NCBI GenBank assembly: GCA_964612975.1
Contig: CAZTGC010000003.1
Coordinates: 1 to 64,000, forward strand
Reading direction: 5' to 3'
Origin: NZ13-RE01 sp964612975
GTDB taxonomy: Bacteria; Dictyoglomota; Dictyoglomia; Dictyoglomales; Dictyoglomaceae
DNA: 64,000 bases
Shown: piece by piece, positions 26,377-36,717 of the stretch
Layout: every line of letters starts with the position of its first letter
How positions within the stretch are numbered: position 1 is the first letter of the stretch
Notes under the pieces: model-generated
The model's database searches: none
What the model was told of the DNA's origin: nothing
What the model saw: only the letters and a program-made list of their open reading frames with translations
Made by a program: the position numbers and the translations under genes

Positions 26377-27419
26377 ATTTTAGAAGTTTTTTCTAACATC
26401 TTTTCCAAAGTAAAATTTTCCTTATACCTTGTATATCCCCTTTCCCTAATCTTATTCCTTAGCTCTTCATTCTCCAAAAGTTCAATAATGGCCTCTACTA
26501 AACTTCTTACATCTTTTGGAGCCACTAAAATTCCCGTCTCTTTATCTCTAATGATCTCCCGTACCCCTCCAACCCTAGTAGCTATCACTGGTATCCTTTG
26601 AGCCATTGCCTCTAAAATTACAATCCCAAAAGACTCATTTAGAGAGGGAAGCACAAATATATGAAAATTGGAAAAATAAGAGGATGCTTCTGGAATACTT
26701 CCAAGGAAATGAACATAATCTTTATTATTTTGAGAAACAAGTTTTTCTAAATTCTTTCTATCCTCCCCATCTCCTATAATAACCAAGTGAATATCTTTGT
26801 ATTTCTCCCTTATCCTTTGAAAAGCTTCGATAAGATAGTTAATTCCCTTCCTTTTAGTAAGACGAGCGCAGGTTCCCAAAATAAAACCATCAATTTTCAT
26901 AGGCAAATTTCTCATCTTTTTATTCTCTTGAATACCATTATAAATAACTACTAGTTTATTCTCTGATAGACCTGCCTTTAACAAATTTTTTCTTTCATAA
27001 TCTGAAACTGTTATCACTTTATTACTATACTTATTATTAAAAAAGGCAGACAATTTATAATCTAAAAAGGGATAATCTGAATTATAGCCATGACATGTAA
27101 ATATTACAGGGGTAGAAGGAAAAACCCCTTTAACTAAATATGTGAGTTCATGAGCTCCATGTACATGGATAATCTCTGGTTTAAAATCTAAGATGATCTT
27201 CCTTAAGATTCTAAGGTATTTTCCATAGTTTAAAGGGGACAATAATGGCAATTCTGAATAAGAAATATCATACTGAGGTAAAAGCTCCACTCCTTTACCA
27301 TAGGGAGCTACAATTTTTATCTCAAATCTATCTTTCAAGGCATTAGCGAGCTCAATAGCATGAATCTCTGTGCCTGCTATATTAAAATAAGGAAGAAGAA
27401 AAAGAATTTTGTTTCTCAT
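26343..27419 (-). CDS. family 4 glycosyltransferase
   Basis: A 358-residue GT-B fold retaining glycosyltransferase. LPYFNIAGTEIHAIELANAL is the N-terminal acceptor-side loop, and LPSLNESFGIVILEAMAQRI carries the E-x7-E motif that holds the nucleotide sugar. GVREIIRDKETGILV follows as usual. The start overlaps the upstream ligase-like gene by 38 bp, so the two are translated from one mRNA. It is a cytoplasmic, membrane-associated step in cell-surface polysaccharide assembly. Confidence 0.93.
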   Translation of the reverse strand: MRNKILFLLPYFNIAGTEIHAIELANALKDRFEIKIVAPYGKGVELLPQYDISYSELPLLSPLNYGKYLRILRKIILDFKPEIIHVHGAHELTYLVKGVFPSTPVIFTCHGYNSDYPFLDYKLSAFFNNKYSNKVITVSDYERKNLLKAGLSENKLVVIYNGIQENKKMRNLPMKIDGFILGTCARLTKRKGINYLIEAFQRIREKYKDIHLVIIGDGEDRKNLEKLVSQNNKDYVHFLGSIPEASSYFSNFHIFVLPSLNESFGIVILEAMAQRIPVIATRVGGVREIIRDKETGILVAPKDVRSLVEAIIELLENEELRNKIRERGYTRYKENFTLEKMLEKTSKIYEEILFNSSK

Positions 27420-28518
27420 AATCTAAAAAGAATATAAAAACAAAAAAGATCATGCCTAAATGCAAAGACCACATGGTTCCATCAAAAAGTTGATGGGTCA
27501 TATAGGCTGAGAAACTACTTAATAAAGAAAGAATAAAGGTATCCCTTCGCCTAAAATATCTCTTAAATCCTAAAAGAATAAATCTAATGACCATGGAAGA
27601 AAATCCTAAAAAACCTAATATTCCTGTTTCGGCAAGAAGATTAAGGGGAAGATTGTGAGCAAAGGAGAAATTCTCTTCTATAGCTTCCGGTATTTTATAC
27701 ATAGGATATATCTTACTAAAAGATCCAAAACCTACTCCTGTTATAGGATAATCTAAAAAAATATTCCATGCCGATTTCCATATAAAGATCCTAGCGGTTT
27801 TTGAAGTGGAGAAGGGATCTATCCTTGTTTTAAATAAGGAAAATAAGCTATCTTTTACAACCAATGATCTAACAAGAAAAATAGATAGTATAAAAAGACC
27901 CAAGAGAGTCAAAATTAAAATATTCTTTTTAGCCTTTTTATCCCCACAAATAAAAAACAAAGTCTCTCCCGTTATTAATCCTAATATTGCTCCTTGAGAC
28001 ATGGTGAGTATTAAACCTATAAGGGTGATTATCAGACAAAGATAGTACCATAGCTTATTCTCTGAATTCTTAATTATCTTCCATTGTATAATAGGTACCA
28101 CTGTAGCTAACAGGGTTCCTAAACCATTTTTTCCAATAAAGGGAGTCTCAGCATAGACACCTTTGTAGAAAAATACAGTTATTCCTGCGAAGGCCATTAA
28201 AGAGGTACCAAAAATAAAATAGTCCCAAAATTTCTCCATCTTATTCCCATCAAATTCCTCACCAATAAAAAACATATAAATGGTAAACATAAAGAATAGG
28301 ACTAAAAAATTAATTAAGGAAAAGGCTCTAAAAGGAGAGAAAATAGAAGACAAAAGGAAGCTAAGTAAGAAGAAAAACATTAGAGGATGCACCTTTTTAA
28401 ATAAAGAGGGCAAGATTTTAATTTTATTGATATTACTAAAAAAATAAATTGCAGTACCCAAAGTTCCCCCACCTATTCCTAAAAGAAAACTAAAAATAAA
28501 AATAATACCATCTCTCAT
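27382..28518 (-). CDS. O-antigen ligase/polymerase-like membrane protein
   Basis: A 378-residue protein with about ten hydrophobic spans and the Wzy_C/O-antigen ligase pattern: a long periplasmic loop near residues 215-295 containing WNIFLDYPITGVGFGSF and EENFSFAHNLPLNLLAETG, where the ligase histidine and arginine normally lie. It would join or polymerise lipid-linked glycan on the outer side of the inner membrane. No ribosome binding site is seen; a TATAAT box lies 7 nt before the ATG. It is the first gene of a pair with GT4. Confidence 0.85.
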   Translation of the reverse strand: MRDGIIFIFSFLLGIGGGTLGTAIYFFSNINKIKILPSLFKKVHPLMFFFLLSFLLSSIFSPFRAFSLINFLVLFFMFTIYMFFIGEEFDGNKMEKFWDYFIFGTSLMAFAGITVFFYKGVYAETPFIGKNGLGTLLATVVPIIQWKIIKNSENKLWYYLCLIITLIGLILTMSQGAILGLITGETLFFICGDKKAKKNILILTLLGLFILSIFLVRSLVVKDSLFSLFKTRIDPFSTSKTARIFIWKSAWNIFLDYPITGVGFGSFSKIYPMYKIPEAIEENFSFAHNLPLNLLAETGILGFLGFSSMVIRFILLGFKRYFRRRDTFILSLLSSFSAYMTHQLFDGTMWSLHLGMIFFVFIFFLDYEKQNSFSSSLF

Positions 28519-28525
28519 AGGATTT

Positions 28526-28555
28526 ATTATATCAAAAAATTCTCTTCTATTCCAA
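28526..28555 (-). promoter_or_regulatory. promoter for the ligase-like gene, apparently leaderless
   Basis: Minus strand: TTGGAA (28550-28555), 18-nt spacer, TATAAT (28526-28531), then 7 nt to the ATG at 28518. Confidence 0.6.
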
Positions 28556-28766
28556 TCCTTTTTCTAACCTATAATTAATTTTCATCCTTTTCAATAAGAG
28601 AAGAAACAATAAAATCTATCAACTAATGCTTTAGTAGAAGAATATTAAAAGGAGGTTTTTCCAAAAAGTGATTTTTAGATTAGCCCTTTATTTTATATTG
28701 GAAAATTATATATTAAAGCTGTATAATTTAGATTATCTCCCTTCTTTATTAAAGGGGGATTTTGTG

Positions 28767-31700
28767 ATGAGAAAAAGAGTAGGTATAATTGTGGATAACT
28801 TATATGTTTATCAGTGGGAAATTCTTTCGGGGATATTTTCTGCTGGAGAATATTATAATGTTGATCTTTACTGTTTTACAGGAAAAACTTTAAATTCACC
28901 TCGAAATTACGAGAAAAAGGGAAATATAATTTATAATTTAGTTTCCAAAAAAAGTGTAGATGGAGTTATAATTTTCTCCTCTTCTTTAAGCTCCGATACC
29001 ACATTGGAAGAGATAACAAATTTTTGTAGAAATTTCTCCCTACAAATACCTACAGTAAATATAGGTCTTCCCATAGAGGGAATTACCAGCATAATTGTAG
29101 ATAATGAAAGGGGATTTAAGGAGCTTTTGATACACTTAATTGAGGATCACGGCTATAAAAAATTTGCATTTATTACTGGTTCTCTTCAAAATATGGAGGC
29201 CCAAATAAGATACAACGTATTCATGGAAACCCTTAAAAATTATAATATTGAAATACCGCAAGAAAATATCTTCTATGGAGATTTCCTTCATGATACTGGA
29301 AGAGAAGCAGTTAAGTATTTTTTAAACAAAAGAAAAATCGATTTTCATGTCCTTGTATCTTCAAATGATGATATGGCCCTTGGAGCTATAGAGGAGCTTA
29401 AGGAAAGGGGATATATTATACCAGAGGATCTAAAAATAACTGGTTTTGATGATGTTGAAGAAGCAAGTTTTATAACTCCTCCCCTTACCACTGTTGGGCA
29501 ACCCTTAAAAGACATAGGATGGAAGGCTTTGGAGACAATACTTGGCCTTATATCAGGACAAGATTTTCCAGAGATTATAAAGCTTCCTACCAATTTGGTT
29601 ATTAGGGATTCCTGCGGATGTAAGTATTCTGGCATTGAGAGAGCAAGGGTAGAAGATAAAGAGAAAGTTACATTTTGTAATGATCTCTTATCCTTAGAAG
29701 GAGCTTTTATTAAATATGTTAAAGATAACCTAGGAAATGTTGAAGAAAATATTTTTGGAGAGATATACAGGAATTTTGTTTATAATCTAAGTAAAAGAGA
29801 ATCTAATTACTTTCTTCATACCTTAGAGAAAAATTTGAAACTGAAGGAAAATTTTATTCCTTTTGTAGGGATTTTTCAAGAATATATTTCTTTATTAAGG
29901 AGATTTTTACATAACTATTTGGAAAGGGAGCAAATTTATTTTTCTGAAAATCTGTGGCATCAAGCAAGGGTTATGCTAAGTTATTATGCAGAAAGAATAC
30001 AAGGTTATAGAAGAAAAAGAACAGAACAACAAAGAAATAACTTGGCTTATGCAGGGATAAATTTAATCTCAAGTTTTATATTGGAGAATATTGCAAGGGA
30101 AATTAAGGAAAATATTCCAAACTTAGGAATAAAAACCTTTTATATAGTTTTATATGATAATGGAGAACCCCCTTATAAAACAAGCAAAATACTAATTGGA
30201 TATAATCATAAAGAGAGAAACTTGGAGTCCTTTCCCATTGATGAGATTATCCCCCAAAAATATCTTCCTGAAAAGAGAATTACCTTTATAATCGAGCCCC
30301 TCTATTATCAAGAAAATTCTTGGGGTTATGCCCTCTTTGAATTAGGTCCTCAATTGGGGATAATATATGAGATTCTAAGAGCACAAATTAGTGCAGGATT
30401 ACAAGGGGTATCACTCTTTAAAGAGAGAGAAAGATACGAATTGGAGCTTGAAAACTACATTAATGAGCTTTCTATTTTAAACGAGATAGGAAGTAGTATT
30501 ACTTCTTCCATAGAGTTAGAGGTTATCTTCGATATTATTTCCATGCAAATTCCAAGGCTTTTTGATTTTTCTGCCTTCTATTTAGTATTATGTAGTGATG
30601 GTTGTGGAGAAAAGTTTGAGATTGTATCAAAAAATATTCGGGATGAAGATGAAAAGCTAACAAAAAATGATGAATTACTAATTTTAGAGACTTTAGAAAA
30701 TAAAAGTTATATTTTGAGCAAAGATCCCATAGAAACAAAAAGTATTTTATGTATTCCCATAATCTCAGGGAATAAATCTATTGGAGCTTTAATCCTCAAA
30801 CACAATAGGAAAAGGGAAATATATTCAGATAAGAGTATCGAATTATTAACCACTATATCCAATTTTCTTTCAACTGCTATTGAGAATGCCCGTCTTTTTC
30901 AAAAAACAAAGGAACTTGCTACCACTGATCCCTTAACGGAAATTTTCAATAGGAGAGCCCTAGAGGAGGCCTTCAATAAGGAGATATTAAGAATTAAAAG
31001 ATATAAACATCCTCTCTCTACTATTGTTATTGATGTAGATGATTTTAAATTATTTAACGATACATATGGACATGCCTTTGGGGATGAAGTATTAAAGAAG
31101 CTTGCTAATTTAATTAAAAAATCATGTAGAAGGGTAGATATTGTGGGAAGATATGGTGGAGATGAATTTGCTATAATCCTTCCCGAAACCCCTATAAAGG
31201 GAGCAATAAAAATTTCCGAAAGAATTTTAAATAATTTAAGTAAAACTTATATATCCACACCAAATGATGAGAAGATACCTATTAAAATAAGCATAGGTAT
31301 TGCTTCTTATCCCACAGATACCGATGATCCTGAAAAATTATTAACTTTAGCAGATACAGCTATGTATAAGGCAAAAACCTTAGGAGGAGGGCAATATGCT
31401 ATTATACAACAGGAACCAGAGTCTCAAAGGGCTATTCCACCTAAATTTGATACATTCTTAGGTTTAATCATTGGTATTGATAACAAAGATAACTATACTT
31501 TTACTCATTCCCAGGATGTAGCAAAATATGGAGTAAAGCTTGGGGAAAAATTAGGGCTTTCAAAGGAAGATTTGGAAATATTAGATCTTGCAGGAAAGAT
31601 TCATGATATAGGTAAAATAGGTATTCCATCCAATATATTAAAAAAACCAGCCTCTTTAACCGAGGAAGAATGGAAGATTATAAAGGAACATCCAAGATTA

Positions 31701-32003
31701 GGATATCTTATCTTAAGTCAATTACCCAAAATGGAAAAACTGCTTAAAGCAGTTTTATATCATCATGAAAGATATGATGGTAAGGGATATCCCCAAAGTC
31801 TTAAGGGTATGGATATACCTATTCTCGCGAGAATTCTTTCTATTGCAGATGCATATTCCGCAATGAAATCTGATAGACCTTATAGAAAAGCTTTATCTAA
31901 AGAAGAAATTATAAAAGAGATAAGAAATAATATGGGAAAACAATTTGATCCTGAGATAGCTCAAAAATTTCTTGATTTATTAGAAAAGGGAGAAATTGAA
32001 TAA
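28767..32003 (+). CDS. LacI-type sugar-binding sensor with GAF, GGDEF and HD-GYP domains
   Basis: With the ATG at 28767 (AGGGGG 8 nt upstream) the protein has 1078 residues; a GTG at 28668 would only add an unrelated leader. Residues 1-280 are a periplasmic-binding-protein-like domain of LacI type (VDGVIIFSSSL, GFDDVEEASFITPPLTTVGQ) without a DNA-binding part, ending in RDSCGC. A helical region follows, then GAF (about 566-715), GGDEF (GRYGGDEFAIILPE, about 797) and HD-GYP (HDIGKIG at 946, HHERYDGKGYP near 1000). Both output motifs look intact, so it could make and degrade cyclic di-GMP in response to a sugar. No membrane span or signal peptide is seen. Confidence 0.92.
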   Translation: MRKRVGIIVDNLYVYQWEILSGIFSAGEYYNVDLYCFTGKTLNSPRNYEKKGNIIYNLVSKKSVDGVIIFSSSLSSDTTLEEITNFCRNFSLQIPTVNIGLPIEGITSIIVDNERGFKELLIHLIEDHGYKKFAFITGSLQNMEAQIRYNVFMETLKNYNIEIPQENIFYGDFLHDTGREAVKYFLNKRKIDFHVLVSSNDDMALGAIEELKERGYIIPEDLKITGFDDVEEASFITPPLTTVGQPLKDIGWKALETILGLISGQDFPEIIKLPTNLVIRDSCGCKYSGIERARVEDKEKVTFCNDLLSLEGAFIKYVKDNLGNVEENIFGEIYRNFVYNLSKRESNYFLHTLEKNLKLKENFIPFVGIFQEYISLLRRFLHNYLEREQIYFSENLWHQARVMLSYYAERIQGYRRKRTEQQRNNLAYAGINLISSFILENIAREIKENIPNLGIKTFYIVLYDNGEPPYKTSKILIGYNHKERNLESFPIDEIIPQKYLPEKRITFIIEPLYYQENSWGYALFELGPQLGIIYEILRAQISAGLQGVSLFKERERYELELENYINELSILNEIGSSITSSIELEVIFDIISMQIPRLFDFSAFYLVLCSDGCGEKFEIVSKNIRDEDEKLTKNDELLILETLENKSYILSKDPIETKSILCIPIISGNKSIGALILKHNRKREIYSDKSIELLTTISNFLSTAIENARLFQKTKELATTDPLTEIFNRRALEEAFNKEILRIKRYKHPLSTIVIDVDDFKLFNDTYGHAFGDEVLKKLANLIKKSCRRVDIVGRYGGDEFAIILPETPIKGAIKISERILNNLSKTYISTPNDEKIPIKISIGIASYPTDTDDPEKLLTLADTAMYKAKTLGGGQYAIIQQEPESQRAIPPKFDTFLGLIIGIDNKDNYTFTHSQDVAKYGVKLGEKLGLSKEDLEILDLAGKIHDIGKIGIPSNILKKPASLTEEEWKIIKEHPRLGYLILSQLPKMEKLLKAVLYHHERYDGKGYPQSLKGMDIPILARILSIADAYSAMKSDRPYRKALSKEEIIKEIRNNMGKQFDPEIAQKFLDLLEKGEIE

Positions 32004-32030
32004 TAAGAAAGAAATTAAGAATTTAACTTT

Positions 32031-32513
32031 TTACATAATAAAGTCCTTTCCCTCTAAAAATTTGATTATTTCCTCTATATTAGGAAGCTCCCTTATGGGA
32101 TAAATTTTAAAAAATATTATTTTTCCTTCTTCATCTATTATTATATTTGCTCTTTCGGAAAATCCATCCTTTTCTCTAAAGATATTATACTTTTTAGCAA
32201 CCTCTCCATGGGGCCAAAAATCTGAAAGAATTTTTAAATTTTTTAAACCTAAATTTTCAGCCCATGCCTTTTTGGAAGGTAAAGGATCAACACTTAATCC
32301 CACAGGAATAGTATTAAGACTTAAAAATTTCTTATAATTTTCTTCCAATGTTAACATTTGTTTCCCACAAATTGATGTCCAGGCTAAAGGATGAAAGGAT
32401 AAAAGAATTTTTTTACCTTTATTTTTTGAAATATCAAACTCTTCTCCGAATTGGTCTTTAAGGATAAAAGTATTAGAAACTTCCCCTAAAGCTTTTTCCT
32501 TTATATTTTGCAT
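32031..32513 (-). CDS. peroxiredoxin (AhpC/TSA family), 1-Cys type
   Basis: A 160-residue thioredoxin-fold peroxidase. The peroxidatic cysteine is in PLAWTSICGKQM, matching P-x3-T-x2-C, and it is the only cysteine in the protein, so no resolving cysteine is available internally. It would reduce hydroperoxides with an outside thiol donor. AAGGAGG precedes the ATG. It converges with the GGDEF/HD-GYP gene. Confidence 0.9.
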   Translation of the reverse strand: MQNIKEKALGEVSNTFILKDQFGEEFDISKNKGKKILLSFHPLAWTSICGKQMLTLEENYKKFLSLNTIPVGLSVDPLPSKKAWAENLGLKNLKILSDFWPHGEVAKKYNIFREKDGFSERANIIIDEEGKIIFFKIYPIRELPNIEEIIKFLEGKDFIM

Positions 32514-32631
32514 ATTTTTCCTCCTTATAATATCATTTAAAATATTTTAGCATAAATTTTTATATTGAAAGAATAAAAAATTATCTATAAAGTTAGATAG
32601 GGTAAAATATTATTTTTGGGAGGTTTTAAAT

Positions 32632-33993
32632 ATGTTTGATATTCTTAAAAATATAATTTCCCAAATAGATGCGGATTATGTGGATTTAAGATATGAAATT
32701 ATGAGGGAAACAAGAATAGTGTTAAACGGGAGAGAAATTTATCAGCTGGGCACAAATACAGGAGATGGTTTCGTATTAAGGATTCTTAAAGGTGGTGGTT
32801 TTTCTTCCATCTCTTTTACCAAAAAGGAAGATGCAGAAAAGGCTATAAAAACTGTATTAGAAAATGTTAATCTTATGGTAAAAAGCACTAAAAAACCTGT
32901 AAGATTTGTCAAATCTGAAGTAATAAAGGATACCTTTATCCCCCCTTTAAAGGAAGATCCAAGAAAAATATCCATGGAGGAAAAATTAGAAGTTATTAAA
33001 GGCTATAATAATATTTCCCTGAGATATGAAAATGTAACAACAAATATGCAATATACTGAAACAATTCGAGAAAAATATTTTGTAAATTCCGAAGGTACAG
33101 AGATAAGAGAAGATCTGATTACTACAAACATATATGGGGATATAATAAGCTATGAGGGAAATTTGGTTCAGAATGTAAGGGTTGGGATTGGAGGAAGTGA
33201 TGGATTTTATAAATTAAGAGATAGAGAAGAAGAATTTGAGAGAAAAACAAAACTTGTATTGGATCTTTTAAAGGCAGAGCCAGTAAAGGGCGGAGTTTAT
33301 AATATAATAATTAATCCTAAGCTTACTGGGGTTTTTACCCATGAAGCCTTTGGGCACTTTTCAGAAGCGGACTTAATTGAAGATAATCCCTCTATGAGGG
33401 AGAGGATGAAGATGGGAGCCCAACTTGGTAATGAAATTCTAACAATAATAGATGATCCCACAATGCCTAATCAACTAGGATTTTATAAATATGATGATGA
33501 AGGGGTAAGATCAAGAAGGACCTATCTTCTTAGAAATGGTGTTCTTGTAGGAAGATTGCATTCAAGAAGGACAGCTGAGGAATTTGGAGAGCCCCTTACA
33601 GGACATTGTATAGCGGAAGATTATAGATATCCTCCCATTATTAGAATGGGGAATATATTTATAGAGCCTGGAAATTCAACCTTTGAGGAGCTTTTGGAGG
33701 AATTAGGGGATGGTTTATATATTTTAGACTCCAAAGGAGGAGAAACCTCAGGAGAAAACTTTACCTTTGGAGCTCAATATGCTTATGAGGTTAAAAATGG
33801 AAAAATTGGTAAACTTTTAAGAGATATAAATATCTCTGGAAATCTCTATAAAACCTTAAAGGATATATACAAGATAGGAAATGATTTTGTATTAGGAGAA
33901 TCGGGAGGATGTGGAAAGGGGCAGCTTAATATTCGTTCCTGTTATGGTGGTCCCCATATTTTAATCAAGAATGTGGTGATAGGAGGTGTGTAA
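32632..33993 (+). CDS. tldD: TldD family zinc metalloprotease subunit
   Basis: A 453-residue TldD/PmbA family protein carrying HEAFGH at residues 237-242, the HExxxH zinc site found only in the TldD subunit. SKGGETSGENFTFGAQYAYE near the C terminus is also typical. TldD and TldE form a heterodimer that degrades unfolded peptides and trims modified peptide precursors such as microcins. GGGAGG lies before the ATG. Its stop overlaps the ATG of the next gene (TAATG), so the two subunits are co-translated. Confidence 0.93.
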   Translation: MFDILKNIISQIDADYVDLRYEIMRETRIVLNGREIYQLGTNTGDGFVLRILKGGGFSSISFTKKEDAEKAIKTVLENVNLMVKSTKKPVRFVKSEVIKDTFIPPLKEDPRKISMEEKLEVIKGYNNISLRYENVTTNMQYTETIREKYFVNSEGTEIREDLITTNIYGDIISYEGNLVQNVRVGIGGSDGFYKLRDREEEFERKTKLVLDLLKAEPVKGGVYNIIINPKLTGVFTHEAFGHFSEADLIEDNPSMRERMKMGAQLGNEILTIIDDPTMPNQLGFYKYDDEGVRSRRTYLLRNGVLVGRLHSRRTAEEFGEPLTGHCIAEDYRYPPIIRMGNIFIEPGNSTFEELLEELGDGLYILDSKGGETSGENFTFGAQYAYEVKNGKIGKLLRDINISGNLYKTLKDIYKIGNDFVLGESGGCGKGQLNIRSCYGGPHILIKNVVIGGV

Positions 33994-35300
33994 TGTTAGA
34001 GAAATTAATGGATATTGCAAAGAAATATTCTGAAGAAGCAGAAATTTATGAAGTAAATTATATAGCAGATGGGGTTTCCTTTGAAAATGGAAGACTCAAG
34101 GATATTGATAGTACAATTCAATCAGGAATTAGTTTAAGAATCATAAAAGATGGAAGGTTGGGTTTTGCCTATACAAAAAATCTTATGGATCCTGAAGACT
34201 TGGTTAAAAATGCCTTAGATTCTCTAAGAGGAGAAGTAGAAGGAAAATTTAGCTTTCCATCTTCAAGGGATACCATGAAGCTTAATACCTATGATCCATC
34301 CATAGAAGATTTAAATAATTCCAAGTTGGTTGAAGAATGTAATAGAATTTTTGAGATTTTATCTGAGAATACTAAAACCCAAATAAATGTTGGAGCAATT
34401 AAGAGTATAGTTAATATAAGATTGATAAATAGTAATGGGGCTGATCTTTCCACAAAGATTTCAAAATATCAAAGCTATGCATTTGCTATGTATGAGGGAT
34501 CCTATGCATCAATTGGTAGAGTTATTGTAGATAAAAAATTTAAAGAATTTTCTAGGGAGGATTTTGATTATATTATAAATCTATTTAATCGTTCAAAGAG
34601 AGAAGTAAAGACAAAAAGTGGAAGAATAAAAACCCTTTTTCTTTCTAATTCCATTTATGTTTTAATCTGGAGACTTATATATGCCACCAATGGAAAATAT
34701 ATTTATCAAAAAACTTCCCCTTTAATAAATAAAATAGGGGAGAAAATTTTTGATTCATCCCTCACTATATATGATGATCCCTTAAATGATTCCTTCCCTG
34801 ATGCAAGATCCTTTGATGATGAAGGAATCCCCTGTAGATATCTTCCCATCGTAGAAAATGGGATTTTAAAAAATTTCTACTATGATCTTTATTATGGAAA
34901 GAAAATGAATGTTAATTCCACAGGACATGGATATAAAACTTGGGAAAGAGATGTGGTAAGGGCAACCCCTTCACCCTCTTTAGAACATCTTTTTATAAAA
35001 CCTGGTGATAAATCTTTAAGGGATCTAATACAACTTATGGATAGGGGAATAATTATTGCTGAGGTCTTGGGAGCCCATAGTGGAAATATTCCCAATGGAG
35101 ATTTTTCAATAGGACTTTCTCCTGGTTTATATGTTGAGAATGGAGAAATTGTGGGACATATAAAGGATGCTATGGTTGCTGGAAATATCTATGATGTTAT
35201 GAAGAATGTAATAGGAATAGAAGACAGGGTTTATCCTTCACTTATGGGAACTTTTCCATCAATTCTTTTTGATAATGTAAACTTTGCCATAAAAGAATGA
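33993..35300 (+). CDS. tldE: TldE/PmbA family metalloprotease partner subunit
   Basis: A 435-residue TldE/PmbA protein without the HExxxH motif, as expected for the inactive partner. Landmarks are SGISLRIIKDGRLGFAYT, DDEGIPCRYLPIVENGILKN and the C-terminal GNIPNGDFSIGLSPGLYVEN (about 360-380). It overlaps tldD by one base and the glycerate kinase gene by 4 bp. It should bind TldD to shape the proteolytic chamber. Confidence 0.92.
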   Translation: MLEKLMDIAKKYSEEAEIYEVNYIADGVSFENGRLKDIDSTIQSGISLRIIKDGRLGFAYTKNLMDPEDLVKNALDSLRGEVEGKFSFPSSRDTMKLNTYDPSIEDLNNSKLVEECNRIFEILSENTKTQINVGAIKSIVNIRLINSNGADLSTKISKYQSYAFAMYEGSYASIGRVIVDKKFKEFSREDFDYIINLFNRSKREVKTKSGRIKTLFLSNSIYVLIWRLIYATNGKYIYQKTSPLINKIGEKIFDSSLTIYDDPLNDSFPDARSFDDEGIPCRYLPIVENGILKNFYYDLYYGKKMNVNSTGHGYKTWERDVVRATPSPSLEHLFIKPGDKSLRDLIQLMDRGIIIAEVLGAHSGNIPNGDFSIGLSPGLYVENGEIVGHIKDAMVAGNIYDVMKNVIGIEDRVYPSLMGTFPSILFDNVNFAIKE

Positions 35301-36601
35301 GGGAAATTGCTTGGAATATTATTAAATCATCCTTAGAAGCAGCTAATCCTAAATTAGCAGTAAAAAGGTATCTTTTTTACGATAGGAATCAAAGGAAGAT
35401 AAAAGTTAAGGATAAAGAATATCCTATAAAGGGTAAAACATACCTTCTTTCTGTGGGAAAGGCTTCCTTTCCTATGGTGGAAGCTACTATAGATATAATG
35501 GGAGATATAATTGAAGGAGGATATATTGTTGTTCCCTATGGGTATGAAGGGGAAATGGATGATAAAGTTAAAATCCTTTACTCTTCCCATCCCTTTCCCG
35601 ATGAAAGGGGAATGAAAAATGCAGAAAAGATCCTTGATTTCGTTAGGAGCTTAGAGGAAGATGATCTTTTAATCTTTCTTCTTTCAGGAGGGGGATCTGC
35701 CCTTCTTCCCTTACCCTGCGAAGGAATATCCTTAGAGGATAAAATTAATACAACAAAACTTCTTCTTTCTTGTTCTGCAAGGATTCAAGAGATAAATACG
35801 GTAAGGAAACATTTAAGTAGAATAAAGGGAGGACAATTGGCAAAGGCATGTAAAGGAACAATAATTACCCTTGCTGTTTCTGACGTTATTGGAAATTCTA
35901 TTGACACAATTGCATCGGGGCCTACTGTTCCTGATTCTACAACCTTTAATGATGTATATAAAATTTTTAAAAAATATGATCTTTGGGATAAGATACCAGA
36001 GAGGGTAAGGAATGTAATAAATTCTGGTATACTTGGAAAAATTCCAGAAACACCAAAGGATATTGATGGAAGACATTTTACTACTATAATTTTATCCAAT
36101 AGAGATTGTTTGGAAAGGGTTGTGGAAAGGATAAGATCCTTTGGATTTAATCCCCTTCTTATTACTGGATTTTTAGAGGGAGAAGCAAGGGAAGTAACTA
36201 AGGTAATATCAGGAATAGTAAAGGAAGTAAGGTTTTCAAGAAGTCCCATATCTTCTCCCTGTGCATTAATTTTTGGTGGAGAAACAACGGTAACATTAAA
36301 GGGAAAGGGATTAGGGGGAAGAAATCAAGAACTTGCCCTATCTTTTGCGATAGAAGTCCAAGGAATTGATGACATTCTTTTATTTTCCTTTGCAACCGAT
36401 GGAAGGGATGGACCCACAGATTCTGCAGGAGCCTTTTCCGATGGAATTACCGTTGAGAGAGCTCTAAAATTAAGTATGGATCCTCAAACTTATCTTTTAA
36501 ACAATGATTCTTATCACTTCTTTGAAAAATTAGAAGATTTGATAAAAACAGGACCCACTCATACTAATGTAAACGATATAAGTGTAGTGCTAATAAAATA
36601 A
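35297..36601 (+). CDS. glycerate 2-kinase (GckA/TtuD, MOFRL family)
   Basis: A 434-residue type II glycerate kinase that makes 2-phosphoglycerate from D-glycerate and ATP. SVGKASFPM, LLSGGGSALLPLP, ASGPTVPDSTTF and the C-terminal MOFRL-domain motif GLGGRNQELALSFA with DGRDGPTDSAGA are all in place. It overlaps tldE by four bases (ATGA) and so is translationally coupled. It links glycerate from sugar-acid or serine breakdown to glycolysis. Confidence 0.95.
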   Translation: MREIAWNIIKSSLEAANPKLAVKRYLFYDRNQRKIKVKDKEYPIKGKTYLLSVGKASFPMVEATIDIMGDIIEGGYIVVPYGYEGEMDDKVKILYSSHPFPDERGMKNAEKILDFVRSLEEDDLLIFLLSGGGSALLPLPCEGISLEDKINTTKLLLSCSARIQEINTVRKHLSRIKGGQLAKACKGTIITLAVSDVIGNSIDTIASGPTVPDSTTFNDVYKIFKKYDLWDKIPERVRNVINSGILGKIPETPKDIDGRHFTTIILSNRDCLERVVERIRSFGFNPLLITGFLEGEAREVTKVISGIVKEVRFSRSPISSPCALIFGGETTVTLKGKGLGGRNQELALSFAIEVQGIDDILLFSFATDGRDGPTDSAGAFSDGITVERALKLSMDPQTYLLNNDSYHFFEKLEDLIKTGPTHTNVNDISVVLIK

Positions 36602-36717
36602 ATTTAAAGGGAAAGTTTTTTATGGTACCACTTATTAATGCCCTTTCCTTATCATCTACTAATGATAGATTTGATTTATTTCACAAAGATTTTAATTTTT
36701 TCTAGGTTTACAGATAA

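Noticed and set aside
35785..36249. 154-codon minus-strand frame
   Set aside because: Antisense shadow of the glycerate kinase gene.
36602..36717. Possible terminator between glycerate kinase and cbiO
   Set aside because: GGAAAG and CTTTCC can pair but enclose a long loop of more than 20 nt, too weak to call.
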